Assembly (NCBI GenBank): GCA_023420085.1
Contig: JAEZWQ010000027.1
Coordinates: 1-64,000, forward strand
DNA: 64,000 bases
Direction of reading: 5' to 3'
Source: Bacillota bacterium
GTDB lineage: Bacteria > Bacillota > Clostridia > Lachnospirales > Lachnospiraceae
In this document: positions 35,620-43,865 of the stretch, one piece after another
Numbering within the stretch: position 1 is the stretch's first letter
Layout: each line of letters starts with the position of its first letter
The notes under the pieces: model-generated
Databases searched by the model: none
The model's input: only the letters and a program-made list of their open reading frames with translations
Told to the model about the DNA's origin: nothing
Position numbers and translations under genes: made by a program

Positions 35620-35651
35620 ATGTTTCAATTAAATATACATATTATATTTCT
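35620..35651. repeat. 32-bp direct repeat, right copy
   Basis: Exact copy of 33387-33418. Sequence on both sides of the two copies differs, so the identity is limited to these 32 bases. Confidence 0.85.
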
Positions 35652-35723
35652 CGTGGAAATAATACAATCATTGAATATCAAATTTTATTAAAAAAATAAC
35701 ATAAAATATACATCTTATAATTA

Positions 35724-35752
35724 TTGACATGATTACATAGTAGTAATATAAT
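35724..35752 (+). promoter_or_regulatory. Promoter with operator-like inverted repeat, zinc-binding protein gene
   Basis: TTGACA (35724-35729), 17-bp spacer, TATAAT (35747-35752). The spacer contains ATTAC (35732-35736) and GTAAT (35743-35747) as an inverted repeat. A repressor bound there would block RNA polymerase; a metal-sensing Zur- or MntR-type protein is a plausible but unproven candidate. Confidence 0.7.
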
Positions 35753-35787
35753 CGTTTTATTGAGAAAAATTGCATTTTGGAGGAATC

Positions 35788-36792
35788 ATGAAACTTATTA
35801 AAAAAGTAGCGTATTTTACTGCATTATCATTAGTTATTACAAGTCTAGCTGCCTGTGGTAATTCAAGTAAAAATGATAAAATTAGTAAAAATGATAATAA
35901 AGAGAAAAAAATTATATACACTAGTTTTTATCCTATTTATGATTTTACAAAAAAAATCGTAGGGGATAAGATGGAAGTTATAAATATGGTTCCAGTAGGA
36001 AGTGAACCACACGATTACGAACTTACAGCTAATGATAGAAAAAATTTAGAAAAAGCAGATGCTATTATATATAACGGTGCTGGTATGGAAGAGTGGGTTG
36101 ATGATGTTAAGGATGCTATGAAATCATCAAATACTGTATTTGTAGATACTTCTGAAGGAATAAAACTAGAAGAAGGTCATCATCATGAAGATGAACATAG
36201 CCATGATGATAGTAAAAAAGAAGAAGAGCACAGTAACGATGACAGCAAAAAAGAGGAACATCACCATGGACTTGATGATCCTCATATATGGCTGTATCCA
36301 TTAAATGCAAAAAAACAACTTGAAAATATAAAAGAAGCTGTGGTGAAAATTGATCCTAATAATAAAGAAGAATATGAAAATAATTACAATAAGTATTCTA
36401 AAGAGTTTGAAAGACTAGATTCTGAATATAAATCAAAGCTTGAAAGACATAAAGGAAAAACAATAGTGGTTTCACACGAAGCATTTGGATATATTTGTAA
36501 AGCATATGGCATCAATCAGTTAGGAATAGAAGGTTTAAGCCCAGACACTGAACCTAGTCCAAAGAAGATGGCGGAAATAGTTGATTATGTTAAAAATAAT
36601 AATATTAAAGTGATATTTTTTGAGGAATTGGTTTCTCCAAAGGTTGCTGAAGCAATTGCTAAAGAAACAGGTGCAACAGCAAAAATGTTAAATCCTTTGG
36701 AAGGGCTATCTCAAGAAGATCTAAATGCAGGTAAAGATTATATAAAAGTAATGGAAGAGAATTTATCTGCAATTGTAGAATCATTTAATTAA
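35788..36792 (+). CDS. Zinc/manganese ABC transporter substrate-binding lipoprotein (ZnuA/AdcA family)
   Basis: The 334-residue lipoprotein has lipobox SLAAC (Cys23). The cluster A-I binding-protein fold shows YTSFYPIYDFTKKIVGD, GSEPHDYE (first metal His), DPHIWLYP and VVSHEAFGY. A His/Asp/Glu-rich loop at about 120-160 (GHHHEDEHSHDD) is typical of zinc-binding members. No permease or ATPase gene lies next to it, so it must work with a transporter encoded elsewhere. ATG 35788 has GGAGGAATC. Confidence 0.9.
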   Translation: MKLIKKVAYFTALSLVITSLAACGNSSKNDKISKNDNKEKKIIYTSFYPIYDFTKKIVGDKMEVINMVPVGSEPHDYELTANDRKNLEKADAIIYNGAGMEEWVDDVKDAMKSSNTVFVDTSEGIKLEEGHHHEDEHSHDDSKKEEEHSNDDSKKEEHHHGLDDPHIWLYPLNAKKQLENIKEAVVKIDPNNKEEYENNYNKYSKEFERLDSEYKSKLERHKGKTIVVSHEAFGYICKAYGINQLGIEGLSPDTEPSPKKMAEIVDYVKNNNIKVIFFEELVSPKVAEAIAKETGATAKMLNPLEGLSQEDLNAGKDYIKVMEENLSAIVESFN

Positions 36793-36810
36793 ATTTGATA
36801 TCTCCTTATC

Positions 36811-36837
36811 GCTACATACTTAGGTATGTAGCTTTTT
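36811..36837 (+). terminator. Terminator of the zinc-binding protein gene
   Basis: GCTACATAC (36811-36819) / GTATGTAGC (36824-36832), loop TTAG, then TTTTT. Confidence 0.9.
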
Positions 36838-36930
36838 AATGCACATTCAAAAAAGCATTTATGTATTATATTATTAAATGAAAAAACCATGAAGTGATGA
36901 TATAATTATACTTGATTTATAGGAGTTTTT

Positions 36931-38763
36931 ATGGATACTGGTAGTGAAATGTATTTAAGAGAAAAGAGAATCAATAAAATTGTTGGGCTTGATTCGTTAA
37001 GGAGCATAGCTATTATTGGTATTTTTTTATACCATATTGACACAGGAAATTTTCCTGGTGGATTTATAGGAGTAAATATATTTTTTGTAATCGCTGGATT
37101 TCTAATAACAATTAATACAATAAATAGAGATCAAAATAATAAATTCTCAATTGTTGAATTTTATAAAAAGAGATTTATTAGAATATATGCATCATTTTTA
37201 ATTTATGTTATATTAGCAGTGTTTATATTATGGTTATTTATTCCGGTTGTGATATTAGGACATTATGATGAAATTTTAAGTATTATATTTGGATATAATA
37301 ATTGGTGGCAAGCCATTAAAAGTGCATCATATTTTGACAGAGTTGGGTCTTCATCACCATTTACTCATATGTGGTATTTAGGAGTCATACTACAATTCTA
37401 TTTAATATGGCCATTTTTATATAAAATAATGTCTTATATTTACAGAAAAATTGGTTATAGAAATTTTATGATTATTTTTTCTGTATTATTGGTTTGTGCA
37501 TCTATGGTAATGCCAATATATAGATTTCTTCAATTTGATATTTCGAGAATATATTACGGAACAGATAGTAGAGCTTTTGAAATATTACTTGGAGTATTTA
37601 TTGGAGCTATATACAATAGAAAAAAGAATGAAGAAATTAAATATGCATCTGTATTGGTAGGGGTACTAATTTTATTAGTTACATTAGTTTTATATTTTAC
37701 ATCTATATTATATATACATGGTGATCAAGGATATATCTATATTTATGGGATGCATATAATTACAATTCTTGTAACTGTTTTGGTTTATATATTCTCGTCT
37801 AAGAGATATTTAATAGGCGATTGGTTTGAGAATCGAATTTTAGGATGGATATCATCAAGAAGCTTTGAAATATATCTTACACATTTTACAATCATATTTA
37901 TATTTGAGTATAATAAACTTTCTGGGGGTATATTCTCTAAAATTATAATTTTACTTATTACAGGGATAATTTCTGAATTACTTTTTAGAATGAGCAATTT
38001 AATCAAGAATAAACTATTTATAAAGACTAACATATTTATGATCTGTATATTATTCATAATATTCTTGGCAGACATATATATTGTTGGATTTTGTGAAAAT
38101 GTGCAAAAAGTTGCTAAAGAAAAGCTTGAAAAACAGTTAGAAATTAATCTAAAAAAGAATGATGAAGATAATAAAAGAATTATAGAGGAAAAGATTCATC
38201 CAGAAAAAGACAAAAATAATGAAACTAAAAATAAATCACCAGAAAATGGTGGAAATAATATTCCTTTTAATATAAATTCAATTGGATCATTTACTGCAAT
38301 AGGCGATTCATTGCTATTACAAGTATCGCCAACTCTGCAAAATCAGATAAATGATATATATATCGATGGTAAAGTTTCTAGACAATTATATCAGATAAAA
38401 GACATTGTTACGGAGTTAAAGGCTCAAAATAAACTTGGAAAAAATATTATTATAGTTGCTGGTACTAATGGTTATTTTCATCCATGGCAAGGTCAAGAGC
38501 TTATTGATGAGATAGGTAAGGATAGAGAAATTTTTTGGGTAAATATATATAGTAAAGTTATTAAAGATCAAGATAAAATAAATGGTGTTATTTCACAGCT
38601 TTGTAAAGACAATACCAATGTTCATTTGGTTGACTGGGAATCAAAAGTAAGTAAACATACAGAGTGGCTTTATGAAGATGGGACACATGTTAGAGAAAAT
38701 TTTGCTCATGAATATACTGGTGTAATATTAGATGAGGTAGAGAAAATATATACAAATAAATAA
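36931..38763 (+). CDS. OatA-like peptidoglycan/glycan O-acetyltransferase
   Basis: The 610-residue protein has an acyltransferase-3 domain with about ten membrane helices (residues 18-390): GLDSLRSIAIIGIFLYHID with the conserved His, and GVNIFFVIAGFLIT. A Lys/Glu-rich linker follows. The extracellular SGNH domain has IGDSLLL (Ser460), AGTNG and DGTHV (Asp583, His586), a complete triad. OatA proteins acetylate MurNAc O-6 and give lysozyme resistance. The family also modifies other wall glycans. A -10 box TATAAT (36901-36906) and TAGGAG lie upstream. It stands alone between terminators. Confidence 0.9.
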   Translation: MDTGSEMYLREKRINKIVGLDSLRSIAIIGIFLYHIDTGNFPGGFIGVNIFFVIAGFLITINTINRDQNNKFSIVEFYKKRFIRIYASFLIYVILAVFILWLFIPVVILGHYDEILSIIFGYNNWWQAIKSASYFDRVGSSSPFTHMWYLGVILQFYLIWPFLYKIMSYIYRKIGYRNFMIIFSVLLVCASMVMPIYRFLQFDISRIYYGTDSRAFEILLGVFIGAIYNRKKNEEIKYASVLVGVLILLVTLVLYFTSILYIHGDQGYIYIYGMHIITILVTVLVYIFSSKRYLIGDWFENRILGWISSRSFEIYLTHFTIIFIFEYNKLSGGIFSKIIILLITGIISELLFRMSNLIKNKLFIKTNIFMICILFIIFLADIYIVGFCENVQKVAKEKLEKQLEINLKKNDEDNKRIIEEKIHPEKDKNNETKNKSPENGGNNIPFNINSIGSFTAIGDSLLLQVSPTLQNQINDIYIDGKVSRQLYQIKDIVTELKAQNKLGKNIIIVAGTNGYFHPWQGQELIDEIGKDREIFWVNIYSKVIKDQDKINGVISQLCKDNTNVHLVDWESKVSKHTEWLYEDGTHVRENFAHEYTGVILDEVEKIYTNK

Positions 38764-38800
38764 AAATATTATGTTTAAATTATATTAAACATAATTGATA

Positions 38801-38841
38801 AAAAATAGATGATATTGTTTTACCATATCATCTATTTTTTT
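38801..38841 (+). terminator. Terminator of the OatA-like gene
   Basis: AAAAATAGATGATAT (38801-38815) / ATATCATCTATTTTT (38825-38839) with further T. Confidence 0.88.
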
Positions 38842-38880
38842 ATATTTTCAAACATATAAGTAATTTACTTAATACTAAAG

Positions 38881-38909
38881 TTATCCACAATTTTATCCAC
38901 AAATCCACA
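38881..38909 (+). promoter_or_regulatory. Two perfect DnaA boxes plus a near match
   Basis: TTATCCACA at 38881-38889 and again at 38893-38901, followed by the overlapping near match AAATCCACA (38901-38909). They lie between the OatA terminator and the mraZ promoter, far from dnaA/dnaN-type genes. Confidence 0.65.
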
Positions 38910-38925
38910 TTTTTAAAATTTAAAC

Positions 38926-38942
38926 CCACTTTAAACCACTTT
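38926..38942 (-). promoter_or_regulatory. Tandem MraZ-box-like repeats
   Basis: On the minus strand AAAGTGG occurs twice with exactly 10 bases from start to start (rc of 38926-38932 and 38936-38942). A further AAAGTGG lies on the plus strand at 39041-39047, between the -10 box and mraZ, and AAGTGG at 39072-39077. MraZ of other bacteria binds tandem GTGG-containing repeats spaced by one helical turn. Confidence 0.55.
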
Positions 38943-38995
38943 TTATAACTCTATATAAATAAAAGATTTTTTAATGATAAATTTATAAAAACAGC

Positions 38996-39022
38996 TTGAA
39001 ATATGCCTTATTTTGGTATAAT
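38996..39022 (+). promoter_or_regulatory. Promoter of the dcw cluster
   Basis: TTGAAA (38996-39001) and an extended -10 box TGGTATAAT (39014-39022), spacer 15. The short spacer is compensated by the TGn extension. Confidence 0.65.
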
Positions 39023-39084
39023 ATAATCTATATATGGAGCAAAGTGGGGAAAATTGTAGAAAATAACCACTAAGTGGAGGAAAG

Positions 39085-39525
39085 ATGTTTTTAGGAGAGC
39101 ACGATAGAAGTGTTGATGATAAGGGGCGTATGTTCTTACCTGCAAAATTTAGAGAAGAACTTGGCAAAAGTATCATCATTACACAGGGTATGGACAAATG
39201 TTTATATATATTTCCTGAGAGTACATGGACAGAATTTGCTAGGGGGCTTGCACAACGAAATGATTCAAACGTTGATGTGAGAAAACTACAAAGAATGTTC
39301 ATTGGTCGTGCTGTATCTTGTGACGTTGATAAACAGGGACGTATTGTAATTCCTCCAAAAGTACGTGCAACTGTTGGTATATCAAATAATGTAACTATTG
39401 TTGGAATGATGAATAAGCTTGAAGTATGGGATGCACAAACTTATGCAAATGAAGATTTAGATACTGAAGAAGTTCAAGATTTAATGGCAAAATTAGATTT
39501 TAGTGGGTCATCATATGGAATTTAA
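39085..39525 (+). CDS. mraZ: Transcriptional regulator MraZ
   Basis: MraZ represses its own division and wall gene cluster. The 146 residues contain two AbrB-like halves: MFLGEHDRSVDDKGRMFLPAKFRE and CDVDKQGRIVIPPKVRA. GTGGAGG precedes the ATG. It overlaps rsmH by 11 bases. Confidence 0.96.
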   Translation: MFLGEHDRSVDDKGRMFLPAKFREELGKSIIITQGMDKCLYIFPESTWTEFARGLAQRNDSNVDVRKLQRMFIGRAVSCDVDKQGRIVIPPKVRATVGISNNVTIVGMMNKLEVWDAQTYANEDLDTEEVQDLMAKLDFSGSSYGI

Positions 39526-40453
39526 GCATTATTCAGTTATGTTAGATGAATGCATAGAAGGGCTTAATATTAAAACAGATGGTATATATGTTGATGCAAC
39601 AGTTGGTGGTGGCGGTCATAGTTATGAGATAGCCAAGCGATTAAATGATTTTGGAAAGTTAATTTGCTTTGATCAGGATGAAGAAGCACTTTATGCAGCG
39701 AAAGAAAAGTTAAAAGAATATAAAGAAAAAATAATATTTATACATTCAAATTTTGAGAATATAAAAACAGAATTAAATAATATTGGTATATATTCGGTTG
39801 ATGGTATATTGGCGGATTTAGGTGTATCTTCTTATCAACTCGATAATAAAGAGAGAGGATTTTCTTATATGTCAGATGCTCCGTTAGACATGAGGATGGA
39901 TAAGAGTTCTGATTATACAGCATTCAATATAGTAAATGAATATAGTGAAAGAGAATTATTTAATATTATAAAACTTTATGGAGAAGAAAAGTTTGCAAAA
40001 AAAATAGCATCTAATATTGTGAAAAATAGACCAATTGAAACTACTTTGGAGTTAGTAAAAGTTATATCTGACTCAATACCTAAAAAGTATTTGTACAATA
40101 ATTCACATCCAGCTAAAAGAACATTTCAGGCAATAAGAATTGAGCTTAATAAGGAACTGGAAGTTTTGAAAAATGGAATTGATCAAATGGTAGAACTATT
40201 AAATGATAATGGTCGCTTATGTATAATAACATTCCATTCATTAGAAGATAGAATAGTTAAACATTTCTTTAAAGAATGTCAAGATCCTTGTATATGTCCA
40301 TCAGATTTTCCTAAATGTGTGTGTGGAAGAGTATCAAAGGGAGAAATTTTAACTAGAAAACCTATATTACCTACTGATAAAGAATTAGAAGAAAATTCTA
40401 GATCAGCAAGTGCGAAACTTAGAATATTTATGAGGAGGAGTTATGAATTATAA
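39515..40453 (+). CDS. rsmH: 16S rRNA (cytosine-1402-N4)-methyltransferase
   Basis: RsmH methylates C1402 of 16S rRNA. HYSVMLDECIEGL at the start, VDATVGGGGHS as the SAM site, and RTFQAIRIELNKEL and FHSLEDRIVKHFF later are characteristic. ATG 39515 is favoured over GTG 39503. The protein is 312 residues. A CxC cluster near residue 265 is common in the family. Confidence 0.96.
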   Translation: MEFKHYSVMLDECIEGLNIKTDGIYVDATVGGGGHSYEIAKRLNDFGKLICFDQDEEALYAAKEKLKEYKEKIIFIHSNFENIKTELNNIGIYSVDGILADLGVSSYQLDNKERGFSYMSDAPLDMRMDKSSDYTAFNIVNEYSERELFNIIKLYGEEKFAKKIASNIVKNRPIETTLELVKVISDSIPKKYLYNNSHPAKRTFQAIRIELNKELEVLKNGIDQMVELLNDNGRLCIITFHSLEDRIVKHFFKECQDPCICPSDFPKCVCGRVSKGEILTRKPILPTDKELEENSRSASAKLRIFMRRSYEL

Positions 40454-40841
40454 CAGTTCATCACTTGCATTAAAATATAAACAACAACCTAGAAGAAAAC
40501 AAAGGGTTAGAACAGTATATCAACCAGTTACAAGGTCTAGACTTGTATGCTTCTTGATAGCTGCATTTATCATATTAGTAGCTATTACAGGAATGACATT
40601 TATGAAAAGTCAAGTATATTCAAATAAGGTTGAGATAGCTGAGCTAAATTCACAATTAAATAAAATAAAAGTTGAAAATGATTCTAATGAACTAGCTATG
40701 AAATCAAATATAAATCTACAGTATGTATATGATGTAGCAACAGGCAAGCTGGGCATGAAAAAATTAACTAATGATCATATTATTAGGTATGATACTGAAA
40801 ATACTGATTATATAAAACAGGTAGGGGATTTGACGAAGTAG
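40443..40841 (+). CDS. ftsL: Cell division protein FtsL-like
   Basis: The small bitopic protein has 132 residues: a basic cytoplasmic start, one membrane helix (about 33-52) and a leucine-zipper-like extracellular segment (VEIAELNSQLNKIKVEND). Position between rsmH and the penicillin-binding protein supports FtsL; sequence identity alone would not. It would join FtsB/DivIC and FtsQ to activate FtsW and the transpeptidase. Confidence 0.82.
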   Translation: MNYNSSSLALKYKQQPRRKQRVRTVYQPVTRSRLVCFLIAAFIILVAITGMTFMKSQVYSNKVEIAELNSQLNKIKVENDSNELAMKSNINLQYVYDVATGKLGMKKLTNDHIIRYDTENTDYIKQVGDLTK

Positions 40842-40848
40842 GTAATAG

Positions 40849-42891
40849 ATGTTGAGCAATAAGAGGTTTAGAAAAAGAGTAAATAAAAAAATAAGAAAAA
40901 GAACTAGATATATGTATCTATTTATTATTTTATGTTTAACCATAATAGTAGGTAGATTAATGTATATCTATTTTTTTCAGAGTGAAAAATATAGCAAAGA
41001 TGCATTACAAGATAGAAACTTAGCCGATCAGACTATTCAATATCGCAGAGGTGATATTATGGATAGAAATGGAGTTGTTTTGGCAAAGTCTGAGGTATCA
41101 TATAATCTAATTCTTGATAGAGTAGAGTTAAAGAATGAAGCTATTAATGAAAAGACAAAATTACAAGGAGAAAAGAGTATAACTGATACTGATTTTGAAT
41201 CATCAGATAATATTAGAAGTAGCGTTATAGAGAGAACATTTAGATTTATTCAAAGTAAATATAAAATTAGTTATAAATCACTTGAGGAACAATATTTAAA
41301 AAATAAAGATAGCAGATATATAATTTTAAAAAAAGATTTAAATAATAATGAAGCACAAATTATTAAAGATAAATGGAATGATCAAAAAGAAGATGCAAAG
41401 GATACTATAAGTGTAAATGGGATCTGGTTAGAAAATAAATATAAAAGAGTATATCCTTTTAAAGAACTTGCATCAAATTTGATTGGATTTGTAAATGATG
41501 TTGGAGATCCAATTATAGGAGTTGAAAGTAGTTATGATAGTGTGCTTAGAGGGAAAAATGGAAGAAACTATCAATACTATGATTCTACATTAGGGATTGT
41601 AAGAAAAAATATTGCTGCACAAGATGGCAATAATGTAAAACTAACAATTGATATAGGAATACAAAAACTTATTACTGATAAGATAAAGGATTATTATAAA
41701 CAAGTTAAGTATAAGGATATGGCAATATTAGTAATGAATCCTTCTAATGGGGAGATACTAGGAATGGCTGCAACACCATTATTTGATCTTAATAATCCTA
41801 CTGAGCATGATGATATCATAATTCCGGACAAGATTGTTAAATCAGATGATGGTACTGAAAAATATGAAAAACAAGAGTGGAAGGATTTGACTACAGAAGA
41901 ACAAAGTAGATTGTTAAATGAAAAGTGGGCAAATAAGACCGTTAGTTTAGCATTTGAACCAGGATCTACATTTAAACCTATTACATTTGCAGCAGGATTA
42001 GAGCTAAAGAAATTTGATTTAGAAACACAATATTATTGTGATGGAGGCGAACAGATTGCAGATAAATATATTAGATGTTCTAATGTTAATGGTCATGGAA
42101 GTTTAACTGCTGCCCAAGCTATTGAAGTGTCATGTAATGATGCACTTATGCGAATGGGAGCACAAATAGGCGCAAAAGATTTCTTAGAATACCAAAAAGT
42201 ATTTAATTTTGGAAGGCAGACTGGTATAGATTTACCAAATGAGATAGGCGGACCAACTTTGGTACATACATTAGAAAATATGGGGCCTGTAGATTTAGCA
42301 ACAAATTCATTTGGTCAGAATTTCAATGTTAATATGGTTCAACTAGCAGCAGCTGATGGGGCGATTGGTAATAATGGCAAATATTATAGACCACATATTG
42401 GATATGAGATAACAGACTCTAATAATTCTCTTATTTCAAGAATTGAACCTGAATTAATAAGACAGGTTATTTCAAAAGAAACAGCATATAAAACTAAGAC
42501 TGCTATGAGAATGGTTGTTGAAGAAGGATATATGAAAAAATGGGGAATTATTCCTGGATACGAACATCAACTATTTGGTAAAACAGGAACAGCTGAAAAA
42601 CAACCACGTGAAGCTAATAAATATATTACATCATTCATTGAAATGGCACCTTTTGATAATCCAGAATTACTTATTTATGTTTTAATAGATGAACCAGAAA
42701 TAGCAGAAGAAGCTACAGCTGATGCATCCCTTATATCAACAGAAATAATGAAAGAATTATTACCGACATTAGATATTAAACCTGGAATATCTTCGATAGA
42801 AAAGGTTGATAATAAAGAAACTAATACAAATAACAATTCTCAGAATAATGGACAACAAACAAATAGTGGAGTACAAGGAGGAGAAAATTAG
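40849..42891 (+). CDS. Class B penicillin-binding protein, FtsI/SpoVD-like transpeptidase
   Basis: The 680-residue protein has one N-terminal helix, a PBP dimerisation domain (RGDIMDRNG) and a transpeptidase domain. The active serine is in EPGSTFKP (Ser373), SCN is at 428-430 and KTG at 578-580. No PASTA domains are present; the end is an Asn/Gln-rich tail. Its place in the dcw cluster points to septal peptidoglycan synthesis with FtsW. Confidence 0.94.
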   Translation: MLSNKRFRKRVNKKIRKRTRYMYLFIILCLTIIVGRLMYIYFFQSEKYSKDALQDRNLADQTIQYRRGDIMDRNGVVLAKSEVSYNLILDRVELKNEAINEKTKLQGEKSITDTDFESSDNIRSSVIERTFRFIQSKYKISYKSLEEQYLKNKDSRYIILKKDLNNNEAQIIKDKWNDQKEDAKDTISVNGIWLENKYKRVYPFKELASNLIGFVNDVGDPIIGVESSYDSVLRGKNGRNYQYYDSTLGIVRKNIAAQDGNNVKLTIDIGIQKLITDKIKDYYKQVKYKDMAILVMNPSNGEILGMAATPLFDLNNPTEHDDIIIPDKIVKSDDGTEKYEKQEWKDLTTEEQSRLLNEKWANKTVSLAFEPGSTFKPITFAAGLELKKFDLETQYYCDGGEQIADKYIRCSNVNGHGSLTAAQAIEVSCNDALMRMGAQIGAKDFLEYQKVFNFGRQTGIDLPNEIGGPTLVHTLENMGPVDLATNSFGQNFNVNMVQLAAADGAIGNNGKYYRPHIGYEITDSNNSLISRIEPELIRQVISKETAYKTKTAMRMVVEEGYMKKWGIIPGYEHQLFGKTGTAEKQPREANKYITSFIEMAPFDNPELLIYVLIDEPEIAEEATADASLISTEIMKELLPTLDIKPGISSIEKVDNKETNTNNNSQNNGQQTNSGVQGGEN

Positions 42892-43865
42892 TGGGATTAA
42901 TGAATTACACTAAATGGATAATGCTTATATCTTTGCTAGTTAGTATGGCATCAGGTAAAGTTATTATACAAAAATTAAGAAAACTAAATATTAATCAGCA
43001 AATATTAGAGATAGGCCCTTCTTGGCATTCTACTAAACAAGGTACACCAACAATGGGTGGATTAATATTCCTAATAGGATTTTTAGTAGGAGGACTGTTA
43101 ATATCTATAGTTTATCCTGAAGCGTTAATTATAATTATGGTAACTCTTGGATTTGGTGCAGTTGGATTCATTGATGATAGAGCTAAAATATTAAAAAAAC
43201 AAAATGAGGGTTTAACACCAAAACAAAAAATAGTTTTACAATTAATTATAGTATCTTTTTTAATGATATACTTAATTATTACAAAAATAGGAATGTATAT
43301 GTATATACCATTTGTTAATGGTCGTATTTTTATAGGTTATTTATTCATACCAATGCTTTTTATAATTGTATTAGGTACAGTTAATGGAGTAAATTTAACA
43401 GATGGAATCGATGGATTAGCAGGGTGTGTAACCTTTGTTGTATGTATATTTATGTCAATAATGGGAATATTCATGAAGCAATATAACCTATCATACTTAA
43501 TAACATGTATGGGAGGGGGATTGATTGGCTTTTTATTTTATAATATATATCCAGCAAAGGTATTTATGGGGGATACAGGTTCATTGGCACTTGGTGGATT
43601 TATTGCAACATGTGCATATATGCTTCAAGCACCAATATATATTGCTATATTTGGCATTATTTATCTAATTGAATGCTTATCAGTTATAATCCAAGTATGG
43701 TACGCAAAGACTCATAATGGTAAGAGGATATTTAAGATGGCTCCAATTCATCACCACTTTGAAAAAAGTGGATGGAGTGAAAATAAAATAGTTACAGTAT
43801 TTAGTATAATAACATTCATTGCTGGAGTTATATCTGTAATTATATTTTATAGGGGACTAATATGA
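42891..43865 (+). CDS. mraY: Phospho-MurNAc-pentapeptide translocase
   Basis: MraY makes lipid I from UDP-MurNAc-pentapeptide and undecaprenyl phosphate. The ten-helix protein shows GTPTMGGLIF, FIDDRAK (catalytic Asp pair), VNLTDGIDGLAG, FMGDTGSLALGG and PIHHHFE. The start is probably GTG 42891, 8 bases after GGAGGA and sharing the stop codon base of the PBP gene. Confidence 0.97.
   Translation: MGLMNYTKWIMLISLLVSMASGKVIIQKLRKLNINQQILEIGPSWHSTKQGTPTMGGLIFLIGFLVGGLLISIVYPEALIIIMVTLGFGAVGFIDDRAKILKKQNEGLTPKQKIVLQLIIVSFLMIYLIITKIGMYMYIPFVNGRIFIGYLFIPMLFIIVLGTVNGVNLTDGIDGLAGCVTFVVCIFMSIMGIFMKQYNLSYLITCMGGGLIGFLFYNIYPAKVFMGDTGSLALGGFIATCAYMLQAPIYIAIFGIIYLIECLSVIIQVWYAKTHNGKRIFKMAPIHHHFEKSGWSENKIVTVFSIITFIAGVISVIIFYRGLI

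Noticed and set aside
38881..38909. DnaA boxes as a chromosomal replication origin
   Set aside because: There are no dnaA, dnaN, rpmH or gyr genes nearby, only two perfect boxes, and no DNA-unwinding element that stands out from the general AT richness.
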